Shown here: positions 52,101 to 58,055 of the stretch, piece by piece
Position numbering within the stretch: position 1 is the stretch's first letter
How the letters are laid out: every line of letters starts with the position of its first letter
Assembly (NCBI RefSeq): GCF_000184745.1
Contig: NC_014931.1
Coordinates: forward strand, 2,170,001-2,234,000
DNA from: Variovorax paradoxus EPS
Lineage (GTDB): Bacteria > Pseudomonadota > Gammaproteobacteria > Burkholderiales > Burkholderiaceae_C
DNA: 64,000 bases
Direction of reading: 5' to 3'
Position numbers and translations under genes: made by a program
The notes under the pieces: generated by a model
The model's input: the letters and a program-made list of their open reading frames with translations, nothing else
Told to the model about the DNA's origin: nothing
Database searches by the model: none

Positions 52101-52513
52101 TGTATCGCGATGCCAAGGGCTACAAGGTGCTCGATACCAACTCGCTGGAGGCGGCGATGAAGGCCATCGGTTTCCAGCCCGGAAGCGTTGCCACCATCCA
52201 GGAGGCAAACCGCATCAATCAGGGCGCGAAGGCCTTCTACAACCTTCGCGCTCAGGAGATCCGCGCGCTGTGGGCTCAGGGCATCTTCGAGAGTGACCCG
52301 AAGAAGGTGCAGTCCGCGCGCGACCAGGTGGCGACGTGGAACGAGAAGAACCCCGAACAGCCGATGCTGGTGCGAATCCCTGACGTGATGCGGCGCGTGC
52401 GCGAGATGCGCAAGACCAAGGACGAACGGATTGCGGACACCGCGCCACAGGCGATGCGCACCCGTCTTCGCGAAGATTCTGCGCGAGCGCGCACAGCGAT
52501 CGGATTGGAATAG
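43193..52513 (+). CDS. Giant polyvalent virion protein (3106 residues)
   Basis: A multi-domain protein of the DarB/polyvalent kind, expected to be packaged and injected. The N-terminus holds Gly/Ala hydrophobic segments (about 105-190, 270-290). Then: an InPase-like domain (about 763-890; ISIENPQGSTRSG, AAHYGYVKGTEAADGDHVDV); an ADP-ribosyltransferase-like domain (about 943-1100; YHGTPLPFERFDADRLG, GRAVYLTSD, YDGVAFNEP); an LPD1-like/zincin region (about 1300-1410; FGFRGVEFGNW, HEWFHAMDHYFG); a second metallopeptidase-like motif FHEVLGHHGLRGHFG (about 1828); an LPD3-like segment (about 1990-2100); and an LPD38-like C-terminal helical part with a hydrophobic helix near 2816. Such proteins carry anti-restriction or host-takeover activities and may act in DNA ejection. 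Confidence 0.85.
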   Translation: MSDTDWEKGDLRPPSTSATDWEKGELKPPSSRSALAVANDTVIEAANAAAGGVSAAANFVKPGNAISKFIDDKIIKAGEESQSDVVKASKKKFRDDVEGADGVGGELKAVGSYVLENPVLSAAQAAGSFVGPGAAIKGAGAAARAVGAGAKAVERAGLAGSAAAGGAMAGGDAAGTAYDLASKAGATDEQATAAGRQASVIPAIVGGAGSLVGAERLVAGAKGFGGSALARAGKTAAVEAAQEGFEEGITQYEGQRAAVPFDPTIDPTKGVAAAAGMGAALGGITGGGVSLLTGGHGGAEAPAPVAAPLLLRNEPDPLVGFPDGTIGRRSEIDAYLASLPEDQRAAARARMMGLAPEAVAPAPASVPAAAEDARRSAITRLNELNQQERGEPAVAQVAPPDGAAALAQQRTAEEAARQAEIEASRAVTGPDDEILQSIGATDAAPMLPSQRMGLDPAAGPLSSAAVVAVDSGASQQLVAQAALQQAAEEAKEQGDTEQVGLDFSAERPGREQLVEAHAADLRERLDFLQQQGRAGGWDARLIAERDRVQAELDALAPAVAASAPAPTSVTEGVAQARARRGASKGTAPAPATVPARGAAVPSDAVAARPSAWRTNPLQARKVAKSLGIDAGGLRTPQIVAAIDSRDAQVQTQPQGGEDVAAARGVRVADDGARSPAGAAPNTAGRPARDTQPDGATAARGADTGGAVSPVLEAVPDAARASERQPPLSENAAPAAAVDAAAHEAATSPLNATPEPTPAQKDAGNYKLGHLSGADVQGLRISIENPQGSTRSGTSPDGVEWSNTMAAHYGYVKGTEAADGDHVDVFVGPHAATAPTVYVVDQVNADGSYDEAKALFGFNTEAEAVAAYRGSYDADWKVGPITAMSVDEFKAGLAAGRFKNALSPSLQPAARSARGVLAKMQKAKVQREAKAASSPPPVQNGKSFGELYHGTPLPFERFDADRLGQMGSGEDHQGRAVYLTSDRTGYARFFARNAVAKRANKDASLSEEQREALYDSDGVILRVRLSPKARIYDMRAGEQPADLQRLFEAANSEKAAGEEFRRRLMDMGYDGVAFNEPVAPEGWQTDPNATTVAVYRTELAQVQGSEAPTRSTESDAPPASAETAPRDDRIVDFGEKIGGARKDRAEKTGTRASAAPKDDRPAWARRFEVSQIAKSRNPAEEGRWVIRDKRSLDFMKQPRQVGRDNFATREAAEAAIPLAAVSLKHRAVPMRDGNFEIWRDVTDRKRVKVVDQAFESREAALRYMAENAQAIIETNTTFGEADLPRPASEQRVGVERRTGDVKDGDFGGTFGFRGVEFGNWNNQVDRQQLLNDAYDGLLDLAEVMGIPPRAISLDGELALAFGARGSGLSGARAHYEPAKAVINLTKMNGAGSLAHEWFHAMDHYFGRQDGKSSTEWVTDKDGTRSLKVGPAFEGEAASGGLRGERSGVRAEVREAYDGLMRTIAKKSEHYVEDTANADRFVARAREGVQHRLADIRAGLAQALDARYFKRNNKPATSEQLAEFDTVTQQILDGVALDLRLGEKTGKSRGVLAGVRWTNDALEKISAIMKAARGRNGFGADGNGPLDKLRSDMQLYSARLKMLAEAQQGSEKTRMVPTQFVMDAKELDQGRGTDYWTTPHEMAARAFQGYVEDKITERGGASPFLNFGPENVAIPTPWGFKRPFPHGAERVAINKALDRLVDVIQAREGEGGNVALFRRSEDGLAGLTPAVANAMRALSRPSYSPEARMQAVTGVQKTVDAIRAAWGNGPDVVVAFDMGDPVVPAAARRADLKQRSGGARGAPEGFYYRGKAYLMASRLASAEDAARVLFHEVLGHHGLRGHFGKRLDGVLNQIATMRRSDVDAKIKEYGLRGVNKLDRRAAAEEVLAEMAQRTPELHFVRRAVAAIRAWLREHVPGFRGLRLTDDEIIRNFILPARQFVERGASAAAPDAGPSFSRAEDAAAPQRQASTFAEARAAAKAFQGTPLLNTETGMQAVVSRNSLDKMLSAKAVGKSASPAAHSLAVANLDALFERAVLGWSKPDREGNSNISAVHRFFVPMTRNGRELLVKLTVKETAIERDPNPLYTVEAVEFNEKSPAAQWVAASADADGINLTSIRSAGEVLSLAEQIERGNAAGGEGDDADIMFSRSKVAGYARTATAELNKTFSAPGTLSWWHKTVGTMYNLAERSPAFKSVFDAAQGFVDDVSFFANDAAELAPKLLPKLETWRDIKKSPVAAADNRAIAKPVFEGTLTWARDEQGKAVPVQSLIDAAAGLTSEQKAQRLLRNGHLDERMLKAWQGMPLESYEKAVGTRFESRMLQPGVVWSDAELRSMFNLNDGQVELYREFRNATDRSLDTMARADMLRFAGDDAKGLRGIVMDAPDAQTAAVLIRDHLVQLAGDQPDRATLLLNTANGIIDRADKVRDLQARGYAPLSRFGRFTVDAVNAAGERQYFGLFETAREANTMAARMREEFGETGVSQGTLSEEAFKMFAGVTPETLELFGNALGLDSTGDSAQDKAFQDYLRLTKTNRSAMRRLIHRKGIAGFSEEVGRVLATFVYSNARQTAAGLHMGDLGEAVTAIPKEQGELKDAAVRLAEYVKNPQEEAQAVRGLLFAQYLGGSIASALVNALQPVQVTFPWLSQYGGAKAAAAQIGRAAKNLAARRKNYEPDLAAALKRAEAEGVVAPQEVHQLMAQARGAGSLRSGDGTRGGDLRALGQNALSRVSLAWGKVFGAAEQLNRRITFIAAYRTAKAQGIADPAGFARQAITETQFLYSKANKMEWGRGAVGGTLMTFKTYSVAYLELLHRMYTQGGPEGKRAALLALGMLMLMGGAGGLPFAEDLEDAADGLAQMMGYNFSSKKARQEFLESMLPRGIAQFIDKGVSGLPGAPLDVSGRLGMGNLIPGTGLLLEKTSHARDVLEIAGPAGDFASRILSGGRSVLTGDVGAGVLEMSPAAVRNAAKGADMAATGMYRDAKGYKVLDTNSLEAAMKAIGFQPGSVATIQEANRINQGAKAFYNLRAQEIRALWAQGIFESDPKKVQSARDQVATWNEKNPEQPMLVRIPDVMRRVREMRKTKDERIADTAPQAMRTRLREDSARARTAIGLE

Positions 52514-52646
52514 GGCGGGGGGAGGGGCGGCTGCTTCGCGTCCACGCGCCCAGGCAACTGTGAGAGTTGCGCCGGCGACGTCCACAGCACCGCGTAGCCT
52601 TTCCGGAGGACGCATCGGCATCTAGCATGCTATCGCTTAAGCCTCC

Positions 52647-52664
52647 ATACTCAATATTGAGTAT
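52647..52664 (+). promoter_or_regulatory. 18-bp perfect palindrome upstream of secreted genes
   Basis: ATACTCAAT-ATTGAGTAT, a perfect AT-rich dyad in otherwise GC-rich DNA. It lies between the giant gene and two low-GC secreted genes and is placed to act as an operator for a dimeric regulator. A transcription start for 52722 could lie just downstream. Confidence 0.6.
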
Positions 52665-52721
52665 TGACGCAACCGGGCGGCGCAGACAGTATGACAAGAA
52701 GCTAATGTCTCGCCTATCGCT

Positions 52722-53012
52722 ATGTACGTTTCATTCAAAACCTCTGCAACTTGGTTTTTGGTTGCCGTAGCAATGTGGTCTTCGACGTGTCTCGCTGCAC
52801 AGCGGTCTTTTGTAGCCTCATCTGGAGATAAAGCAACGGCCTGCAATTCGGCGAAGAACGAAGCACAGCGACGAATGGGAAGTAAGGCAAGAACGGGTGG
52901 ATGCGATTGCTCAAAAAAGGAGCTTGACCCAAAAAGCGCCGAAGGCATTGCACACAAGTCTGTCGAGGGAAGCTATACGAAGTGGACGTGCCAAGTAGAT
53001 GGTGAAAGCTAG
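52722..53012 (+). CDS. Secreted cysteine-containing protein
   Basis: A 96-residue protein with an N-terminal signal peptide (MYVSFKTSATWFLVAVAMWS, cleavage probably after CLA-A near residue 26). The mature part has four to five cysteines (ATACNSAKNEA, GGCDCSKKELDPKSAEG, WTCQVDGES) and many Lys. Base composition is lower in G+C than its neighbours. It is probably periplasmic with disulfides. No family is recognised. It is a candidate lysogenic-conversion product. Confidence 0.62.
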   Translation: MYVSFKTSATWFLVAVAMWSSTCLAAQRSFVASSGDKATACNSAKNEAQRRMGSKARTGGCDCSKKELDPKSAEGIAHKSVEGSYTKWTCQVDGES

Positions 53013-53032
53013 CCTGGACGAAAGGTGCTCAC

Positions 53033-53476
53033 ATGCGCGTGAAACCAATAGCAGTTGTCTTCTTGCTAATTCTTGCCCTTCGTACCGCGGCCGCCGAATC
53101 GATATTCAGTCAGGACCTTCGCGCATGTGACGGCCAGCCTGAAGGCACCGTTCCGTACGGAAAGACCGACTGGGGCATTGACGACGAGACAATGCAAATG
53201 AACTGGGAAGTAGCGTCGAAATCTGGCGCGGCAGACTTGAGCGTCGTCACATTCTTGGCGCAAGTCCGCCAGTTCTTTGTGCACGGTAGCACAGTAACCG
53301 CCACCTGTAAGTCTGATCGATCTTGTCTTAACGTAATCAAATCTGGCATGAGCGGCGCTGAACAGTCATACCCCACAAGTTACCGAGTAATCAACTGCAC
53401 TTCAAACGAGTCGGCTGAGCGCTTGGCCGCTTCCTTTCGGGCTCATTTTCGAATATCGGCTCCACCGCCAAAGTGA
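53033..53476 (+). CDS. Secreted protein
   Basis: A 147-residue protein with a signal peptide (MRVKPIAVVFLLILALRTAA, cleavage after about residue 21). The mature region has four cysteines (DLRACDGQPEG, TATCKSDRSCLN, VINCTSNES) and a strand-rich pattern. It lies 20 bases downstream of the gene at 52722 and shares its low G+C, so the pair is probably one transcription unit. The family is unrecognised. Confidence 0.6.
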   Translation: MRVKPIAVVFLLILALRTAAAESIFSQDLRACDGQPEGTVPYGKTDWGIDDETMQMNWEVASKSGAADLSVVTFLAQVRQFFVHGSTVTATCKSDRSCLNVIKSGMSGAEQSYPTSYRVINCTSNESAERLAASFRAHFRISAPPPK

Positions 53477-53570
53477 TGGTGTGACGTTGGGCGGCCAACC
53501 ATTCATAAGCGAGACCCGTCCCGAGCCCAGCGTGGCAATCTCCTGCCCCCCGTACAAGTTTGAACTCGCG

Positions 53571-53584
53571 CCCCCTCTAGGGTT
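53571..53584 (+). repeat. Late element copy 6 (before tail-fibre genes)
   Basis: Core CCCCCTCTAGGGTT. A GC-rich stretch follows. ATG at 53621 is 41 bases from the first G of GGGTT. It lies directly after the low-GC secreted genes and restarts the late tail genes. Confidence 0.7.
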
Positions 53585-53620
53585 AGACCACGGGGCCGGG
53601 GGGCGGCAGCATGCCGATCC

Positions 53621-53977
53621 ATGGCCGGATTCAAACTCAACCTCAGGATTGATCAGGGCGCCACGTTCAATCAATTGGCGACGTGGAGGACTGGCAAGAG
53701 GCCGGGCGTGCCGGTCGACCTGACGGGGTGCACGGCGCGCATGCAGATCCGCGAGAAGCTCGCCGCCCCTTCAGTGCTGGTCGACCTCACCACCGAGAAC
53801 GGTGGCATCCTGCTCGGCGGCAGCACCGGCGCCATCACAATGCGCATCGAGGCAGCCGTCACGGCCGCCTACGCCTGGCGCAGCGGCATTTACGACCTCG
53901 AAATCATCTTCGCTGACGACACGGTGCGGCGCCTGATGCACGGATCCGTCAGCGTGTCCCCTGAGGTGACTCGATGA
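53621..53977 (+). CDS. Small virion protein preceding tail fibre
   Basis: A 118-residue beta-rich protein (MAGFKLNLRIDQGATFNQLA, then DLTGCTARMQIREKLAA, then GAITMRIEAAVTAAYAWRSG and a C-terminal RRLMHGSVSVSPEVTR). Proteins of this size and pattern often precede tail fibre genes and attach or nucleate the fibre. The start at 53621 fits the late-element spacing. It overlaps the fibre gene by four bases. Confidence 0.6.
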   Translation: MAGFKLNLRIDQGATFNQLATWRTGKRPGVPVDLTGCTARMQIREKLAAPSVLVDLTTENGGILLGGSTGAITMRIEAAVTAAYAWRSGIYDLEIIFADDTVRRLMHGSVSVSPEVTR

Positions 53978-56487
53978 GCTGCGAGTCGCTGGAAGTGGGC
54001 GGTTGCGAGACGCTGGTCCTGAAAGAGGAAACGCCCACCCTTCTCGAAGTGGCAGTACAGGGTCCGCCGGGCCCTCCTGGAGCGGACGGCGACCCCGGTC
54101 CCCCGGGGACCACCGACTACAACGACCTGATCAACACGCCGACGCTCGGCAGTGCCGCTGCGCAGAACGTCGAGTTCTTCGCCGCCGCCACCTCGCTCAT
54201 CACGACCAACAGCAATGTCGGCAGTTTGTCCACGTCCACCTCGACGGGCTGGAGCACCGCCACGAGCCGAATCGCGAGCCTGTCCACTGTTCTGAGCGCC
54301 GCGAGCAGCAATGTCAGCAGCCTTTCGACCTCAACGTCGAGCGGCCTGAGCACATCCACCAGCAGCATCAACAGCCTCTCAACCTCGACATCTTCGGGGC
54401 TGTCCACTTCGGTGAGCGGCATCGCGAGTTTGTCGACCTCTACGTCGAGCGCACTGAGCGCCGTGGCGGTGAGCCTTGCGGGCAAGGTCGACACCGCCCA
54501 GGTTGGTATCGGTGTTGCGCCGCTGGTGGCCGGTCTTGTGCCCTCGATTTACTTGCCCAGCTATGTGGATGACGTGCTGGAGTTTGCATCTCTGGGCAGC
54601 TTCCCCGGTGCCGGCGAGGCCGGGAAGATCTACATCGCCCTGGACACCAGCAGGCAGTACCGCTGGAGCGGTAGCGCTTACACCGAGCTGCTGGCGTCAC
54701 CTGGCACGACCGACAACGTGGTCGAGGGCGTGTCGAACCTCTATTTCACGGTTGCGCGCGTGCGCAATGCTGTGCTCACGGGTCTGGTGGCCGGCGCCAA
54801 TGCCGTCATCGCTGCGACCGACTCAGTTATCGGGGCGTTCCAGAAGCTGCAGGCCCAGATCTCGGCGCTCGTTGCTCTAGACGCTCAGAACGTCAAGATC
54901 ACCGGTGATCAAGATGTGGCCGGCATGAAGTCGGTGACGAACCGGGTGGATTTCAACACCGGGTCTTCCATGCGGTTCTACAACACCGCTGACAAGGTCA
55001 CCAACACGGAGTACTCGTACTTCACTTGGGTTGGTAACGAGTTCCGTTGGGCGACGGCGAACAGCGGCACCGGCGTGAACCGTGCCATCTCTCTTCAGCA
55101 GGTTGCCCGCTTTACAGGTGGCTCATTGCCATACGTCACGTTGGGGGCAGCCAACGCGGTGACCACCGCTGGCACGCAGTCGCGCGCCATCGCGAACCAC
55201 ACTGCCGCTTCAGGCACTCAGACCACCTTCGAGGTGTTCCCCACCATCGCCCAGACGGGGACTGCTGGTTACACCGCCTTCAACGTCAACCCGCAGATCA
55301 CGACCACCGGGTCGGGGAACTTCCTCCTGCAGACCTGGCAGGTCACCAACGTGACTTGGGGCAGCTTCCGCTCCAACGGGTCTTTTGCGACGCGCGGTAG
55401 CGTTACGGCAGGTTCGAGCGACGGCCTTGCTACTGGCAGCTCGTTCCTCAATTCGCTCGGCTCTCTCGCCGTGCTGGTCACTCCCATCACGGCCAGCACC
55501 ACGTTGGGCATCACGCACGGCGTGATCACGGCGAACGCCACCGCTGGAAACATCGTCATCACCTTGCCGGCCGCGAGTTCTTGCCCTGGGCGGGTGTATC
55601 CGATCAAACGGATCGACTCCAGCGTGAACACGGTGACGATTGTCCCGAACGGCGCGGACCTGGTCGACTTCCTAACGTTCTACTCGCTGGAGCGAATTCT
55701 CAGCGCCGTCACGCTGCGCTCGGACGGCAGCCGCTGGATCATCGAGTCGCGCACTGAATCGCAAGCGTTCGAACGCAGTGTGGGCGTCGTCAACTTGATG
55801 AGCGACAGCGGAAAGATGACGGCGCGCGCCAACCCTTTGGCGCTCAACGTGGGAGCGTTCGACGCGGGAAAGATGACGCTGTGGTTCGTGGCGTACAACG
55901 GCTCGAGCGCATGGTCCGAGGTCGGCAAGTTCATCTTCGACAACACCACGAACGGCGGTGCGGCGGGCGCGCTGACTGCAACCACGTCCGACTTGATCGC
56001 GGCCATGGGTCGCACTGGTACCTCGGCTCGCTACGGCTCCGAGTTCTACATCGCTGAGCGCACTGCCGGTGCTGGCACAGCGAACCCTCATCCGCTCTTC
56101 GCAGCTAACTACCTCTCCTCGACCATGAACTCGGTCGTGCAGGCCGTGATGAATGCCGACCGCGCTGTGACGTTCGCCGGCTGGATTCGTGCGATCGACA
56201 ACGACCAGGTGGTGGTTGGCGTGCAGGCAGCTGGGGTGCAGCAGGTCTACCTCAATGGTGTGCGCCAAGCCGGTGTAAGCGCTGGAGCGGTCATCACACC
56301 TGCCATGGGGTGGTGCCACGTCCGTGTGGTCATTCGCAGCGCCATCGGTTACCAGAACGCATCGCCGAACATCTACGCACAAGCCGGCCAGAAGTTTCAA
56401 GTCGCGCTCCCCGCGTGGATGTACGGCGAAGCGAACCCCGGCGTGCATACGACGGCCATCCAGACCATCAACGAGCTGATCCCATGA
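53974..56487 (+). CDS. Tail fibre with collagen-like and Ser/Thr repeats
   Basis: An 837-residue fibre. The N-terminus attaches to the tail and has GPPGPPGADGDPGPPG (30-45), a collagen-like triple helix. About residues 75-170 form imperfect repeats of about 14 residues (SSLSTSTSSGLSTSTSS, NSLSTSTSSGLSTSVSG), a probable trimeric beta or coiled shaft. A beta-rich middle and a C-terminal receptor-binding-like region (GMVKIE-free; e.g. QVVVGVQAAGVQQVYLNGVR) follow. It determines adsorption specificity. It overlaps the next small gene by four bases. Confidence 0.82.
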   Translation: MSCESLEVGGCETLVLKEETPTLLEVAVQGPPGPPGADGDPGPPGTTDYNDLINTPTLGSAAAQNVEFFAAATSLITTNSNVGSLSTSTSTGWSTATSRIASLSTVLSAASSNVSSLSTSTSSGLSTSTSSINSLSTSTSSGLSTSVSGIASLSTSTSSALSAVAVSLAGKVDTAQVGIGVAPLVAGLVPSIYLPSYVDDVLEFASLGSFPGAGEAGKIYIALDTSRQYRWSGSAYTELLASPGTTDNVVEGVSNLYFTVARVRNAVLTGLVAGANAVIAATDSVIGAFQKLQAQISALVALDAQNVKITGDQDVAGMKSVTNRVDFNTGSSMRFYNTADKVTNTEYSYFTWVGNEFRWATANSGTGVNRAISLQQVARFTGGSLPYVTLGAANAVTTAGTQSRAIANHTAASGTQTTFEVFPTIAQTGTAGYTAFNVNPQITTTGSGNFLLQTWQVTNVTWGSFRSNGSFATRGSVTAGSSDGLATGSSFLNSLGSLAVLVTPITASTTLGITHGVITANATAGNIVITLPAASSCPGRVYPIKRIDSSVNTVTIVPNGADLVDFLTFYSLERILSAVTLRSDGSRWIIESRTESQAFERSVGVVNLMSDSGKMTARANPLALNVGAFDAGKMTLWFVAYNGSSAWSEVGKFIFDNTTNGGAAGALTATTSDLIAAMGRTGTSARYGSEFYIAERTAGAGTANPHPLFAANYLSSTMNSVVQAVMNADRAVTFAGWIRAIDNDQVVVGVQAAGVQQVYLNGVRQAGVSAGAVITPAMGWCHVRVVIRSAIGYQNASPNIYAQAGQKFQVALPAWMYGEANPGVHTTAIQTINELIP

Positions 56488-56657
56488 CCGACCACACCGT
56501 CATCACCACCGAGGACGAGTACGTCCGCTGCAAGGATCAGGTCTACCGGCAGACCATCGAGCGCGATGCGTTGAACGAGACCATCGCCGACATCAGCAAC
56601 GCCGTCGCGGTGTGGGAAGTAGGGCACCCGCCCGCGGAAGAGGCGGGGCCCCTGTAG
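56484..56657 (+). CDS. Small fibre-associated protein
   Basis: A 57-residue acidic helical protein (MTDHTVITTEDEYVRCKDQV, ALNETIADISNAVAVWEVG). It overlaps the fibre stop, and its own stop codon (TAG) is inside late element 7, as the kinase stop is in copy 1. Such short genes after fibres may be fibre-assembly chaperones; the function is not shown. Confidence 0.55.
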   Translation: MTDHTVITTEDEYVRCKDQVYRQTIERDALNETIADISNAVAVWEVGHPPAEEAGPL

Positions 56658-56661
56658 GGTT
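56648..56661 (+). repeat. Late element copy 7 (before lysis genes)
   Basis: Core GCCCCTGTAGGGTT (first C replaced by G). A GGCAGGGCC stretch and CGGAATCAT follow. The holin ATG at 56698 is 41 bases from the first G of GGGTT. The core includes the stop of the preceding gene. Confidence 0.68.
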
Positions 56662-56697
56662 TCACAGGTCAGGCAGGGCCCGGAATCATCCAGGCTC

Positions 56698-56967
56698 ATG
56701 CGAAACGAAACTATCGACACCCTGGCCGCCGTCGGCGGGAAAGCATCCGTGACCGGCGTCGGCATGACCGGTGTGGGCTGGTTCCTTTCCAACGAGTTTT
56801 TTGGGCTGGTCGGCGCGCTCGTAGCCATCGGCGGCCTGGTGCTGGCGTGGTACTACAAGCGCGAGGCCAACCGTCGGCAACTGGTCGAGCATGAGCTGCG
56901 CGTTGCGCGCTTGCGCCGCGGCATGAGATCGGACACCGACCTCGGCGAGCTGGGCAGGGACGACTGA
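56698..56967 (+). CDS. Class II-type holin
   Basis: An 89-residue membrane protein that would permit endolysin release. Two hydrophobic segments, about residues 8-32 (AVGGKASVTGVGMTGVGWFL) and 36-53 (FGLVGALVAIGGLVLAWYY), precede a charged C-terminal tail rich in Arg/Glu. Its stop overlaps the lysozyme ATG. Position immediately before the lysozyme supports the call. Confidence 0.78.
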   Translation: MRNETIDTLAAVGGKASVTGVGMTGVGWFLSNEFFGLVGALVAIGGLVLAWYYKREANRRQLVEHELRVARLRRGMRSDTDLGELGRDD

Positions 56968-57518
56968 TGAAGGGCGTGCGCATCGCGGTTGCCGCCCTCA
57001 CCTTATCGGCAGCTGGTTTCGCTGCGTGGGTGCAGCACGAGGGCACCGGCCCTGTTGCAGTCCGTGCGGACGGCGCCGAGGTGCTGAAGCCCTACATCCC
57101 CACCCAAGGGGATGTTCCAACGATCGGTCATGGATCGACCCGCTACGAAGACGGTACGCGCGTGACGCTGACAGATCCGGCGATCACGCGCCGGCGCGCC
57201 GAGGAGCTCGCGCGCAATCTGAACCGCTCCGAAGAGCGGCGCTTCGCTGCCTCGCTGCCGGGTGTGCTGCTCACCCAGGAGGAGTTCGACCTCTACATGG
57301 ACTTCGTTGGCCAGTACGGCATGCCCAACTGGTTGGGCTCCAGTATGCGGCGCGAGCTGCTCGCCGGGCGGCCGCGCGCGGCGTGCGACGCGCTGCTCAA
57401 CTGGCGCTTTCAAGCAGGCCGCGATTGCAAGCTGCCGCAGAACTGGGGCCCGACTGGCTGCAAGGGCGTTTGGTTGCGACAGCAGGCGCGGCATCAGGCC
57501 TGCATTGCCGCGCAGTAG
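56967..57518 (+). CDS. Signal-anchor (SAR) GH24 lysozyme
   Basis: A 183-residue muramidase. Residues 4-22 are a signal-anchor helix (GVRIAVAALTLSAAGFAAW), so it would be secreted by Sec and released by the holin. The GH24 family pattern includes WVQHEGTG (probable catalytic Glu25), then GDVPTIGHGSTRYEDG with the conserved Thr-Ile-Gly, and the C-terminal LLNWRFQAGRDCKLPQNWGP. The distance between HEG and TIGHG is longer than in T4-type enzymes, so the exact catalytic set is uncertain. It overlaps the holin stop. Confidence 0.85.
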   Translation: MKGVRIAVAALTLSAAGFAAWVQHEGTGPVAVRADGAEVLKPYIPTQGDVPTIGHGSTRYEDGTRVTLTDPAITRRRAEELARNLNRSEERRFAASLPGVLLTQEEFDLYMDFVGQYGMPNWLGSSMRRELLAGRPRAACDALLNWRFQAGRDCKLPQNWGPTGCKGVWLRQQARHQACIAAQ

Positions 57519-57526
57519 GAGGAGTC

Positions 57527-58051
57527 ATGCTGCCCGACCTACGAACCCCCATGCTCTGGGCCCTCTGCCTGGGTCTCGCCGGAGCACTGCTGACGGCAGG
57601 CGTCGAGCGCACACGCGCCGCCAGTGCTCGCGCTGAAGCCTCCACAGCGCGAAAGGATCTTGCCGAGTTCCGCGCCACGCAGGCGGAGTCCGGCCGCCTG
57701 GCCGAGCGAGCGGCCCGCAATACCGAACAGACCTGGCGCGCCCGCGTCGATGGAGTGATTCAAGATGGCCAAAAACAGATTGCCGCTGCTCGTGCTGATG
57801 CTGCTTCCGCTGCAGATGCTGAGCGCCGGTTGCGCACACAACTCGCAGCCTTCCGTGCCGCAGTCCGTACAGCCAGCACAGCGCCCACCCCTGCCGAAGG
57901 AGGGGCGGCAGCCGCCGACCCCCTCGATCTGCTTGCCGACCTGTTCGGCCGGGCTGACGCTCGAGCGGGAGAACTGGCGCGGATCGCTGATGAAAGGGGT
58001 GCCGCCGGCACCACCTGTGAGCGGCACGCCGACGCGACCGAGTCCAAATAA
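57527..58051 (+). CDS. Rz: Inner-membrane spanin Rz
   Basis: A 174-residue spanin with an N-terminal anchor (about 9-26, MLWALCLGLAGALLTAGVER) and a long periplasmic coiled-coil (EASTARKDLAEFRATQAESG, GQKQIAAARADAASAADAER). A Cys near the end is followed by a short tail (TTCERHADATESK). TAGGAGGAG precedes the ATG. It bridges inner and outer membranes with the Rz1 lipoprotein nested in another frame, completing host lysis. Confidence 0.85.
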   Translation: MLPDLRTPMLWALCLGLAGALLTAGVERTRAASARAEASTARKDLAEFRATQAESGRLAERAARNTEQTWRARVDGVIQDGQKQIAAARADAASAADAERRLRTQLAAFRAAVRTASTAPTPAEGGAAAADPLDLLADLFGRADARAGELARIADERGAAGTTCERHADATESK

Positions 58052-58055
58052 CTAG
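57765..58055 (+). CDS. Rz1: Outer-membrane spanin lipoprotein Rz1 (nested)
   Basis: A 96-residue protein in a different frame inside Rz. A signal peptide with lipobox LSAGC puts the lipidated Cys at residue 23. The mature part is Pro-rich (SQPSVPQSVQPAQRPPLPKE) and ends TPTRPSPNN. This arrangement is diagnostic of the spanin pair. Its stop is four bases after that of Rz and overlaps the opposite-strand gene at 58052. Confidence 0.85.
   Translation: MAKNRLPLLVLMLLPLQMLSAGCAHNSQPSVPQSVQPAQRPPLPKEGRQPPTPSICLPTCSAGLTLERENWRGSLMKGVPPAPPVSGTPTRPSPNN

Noticed and set aside
20898..56661. Resemblance of the late element's CTATAGGG part to T7-type RNA polymerase promoters
   Set aside because: Only copy 1 has CTATAGGG; the other copies vary at those bases and lack the upstream specificity part. 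No phage RNA polymerase gene is in the window.
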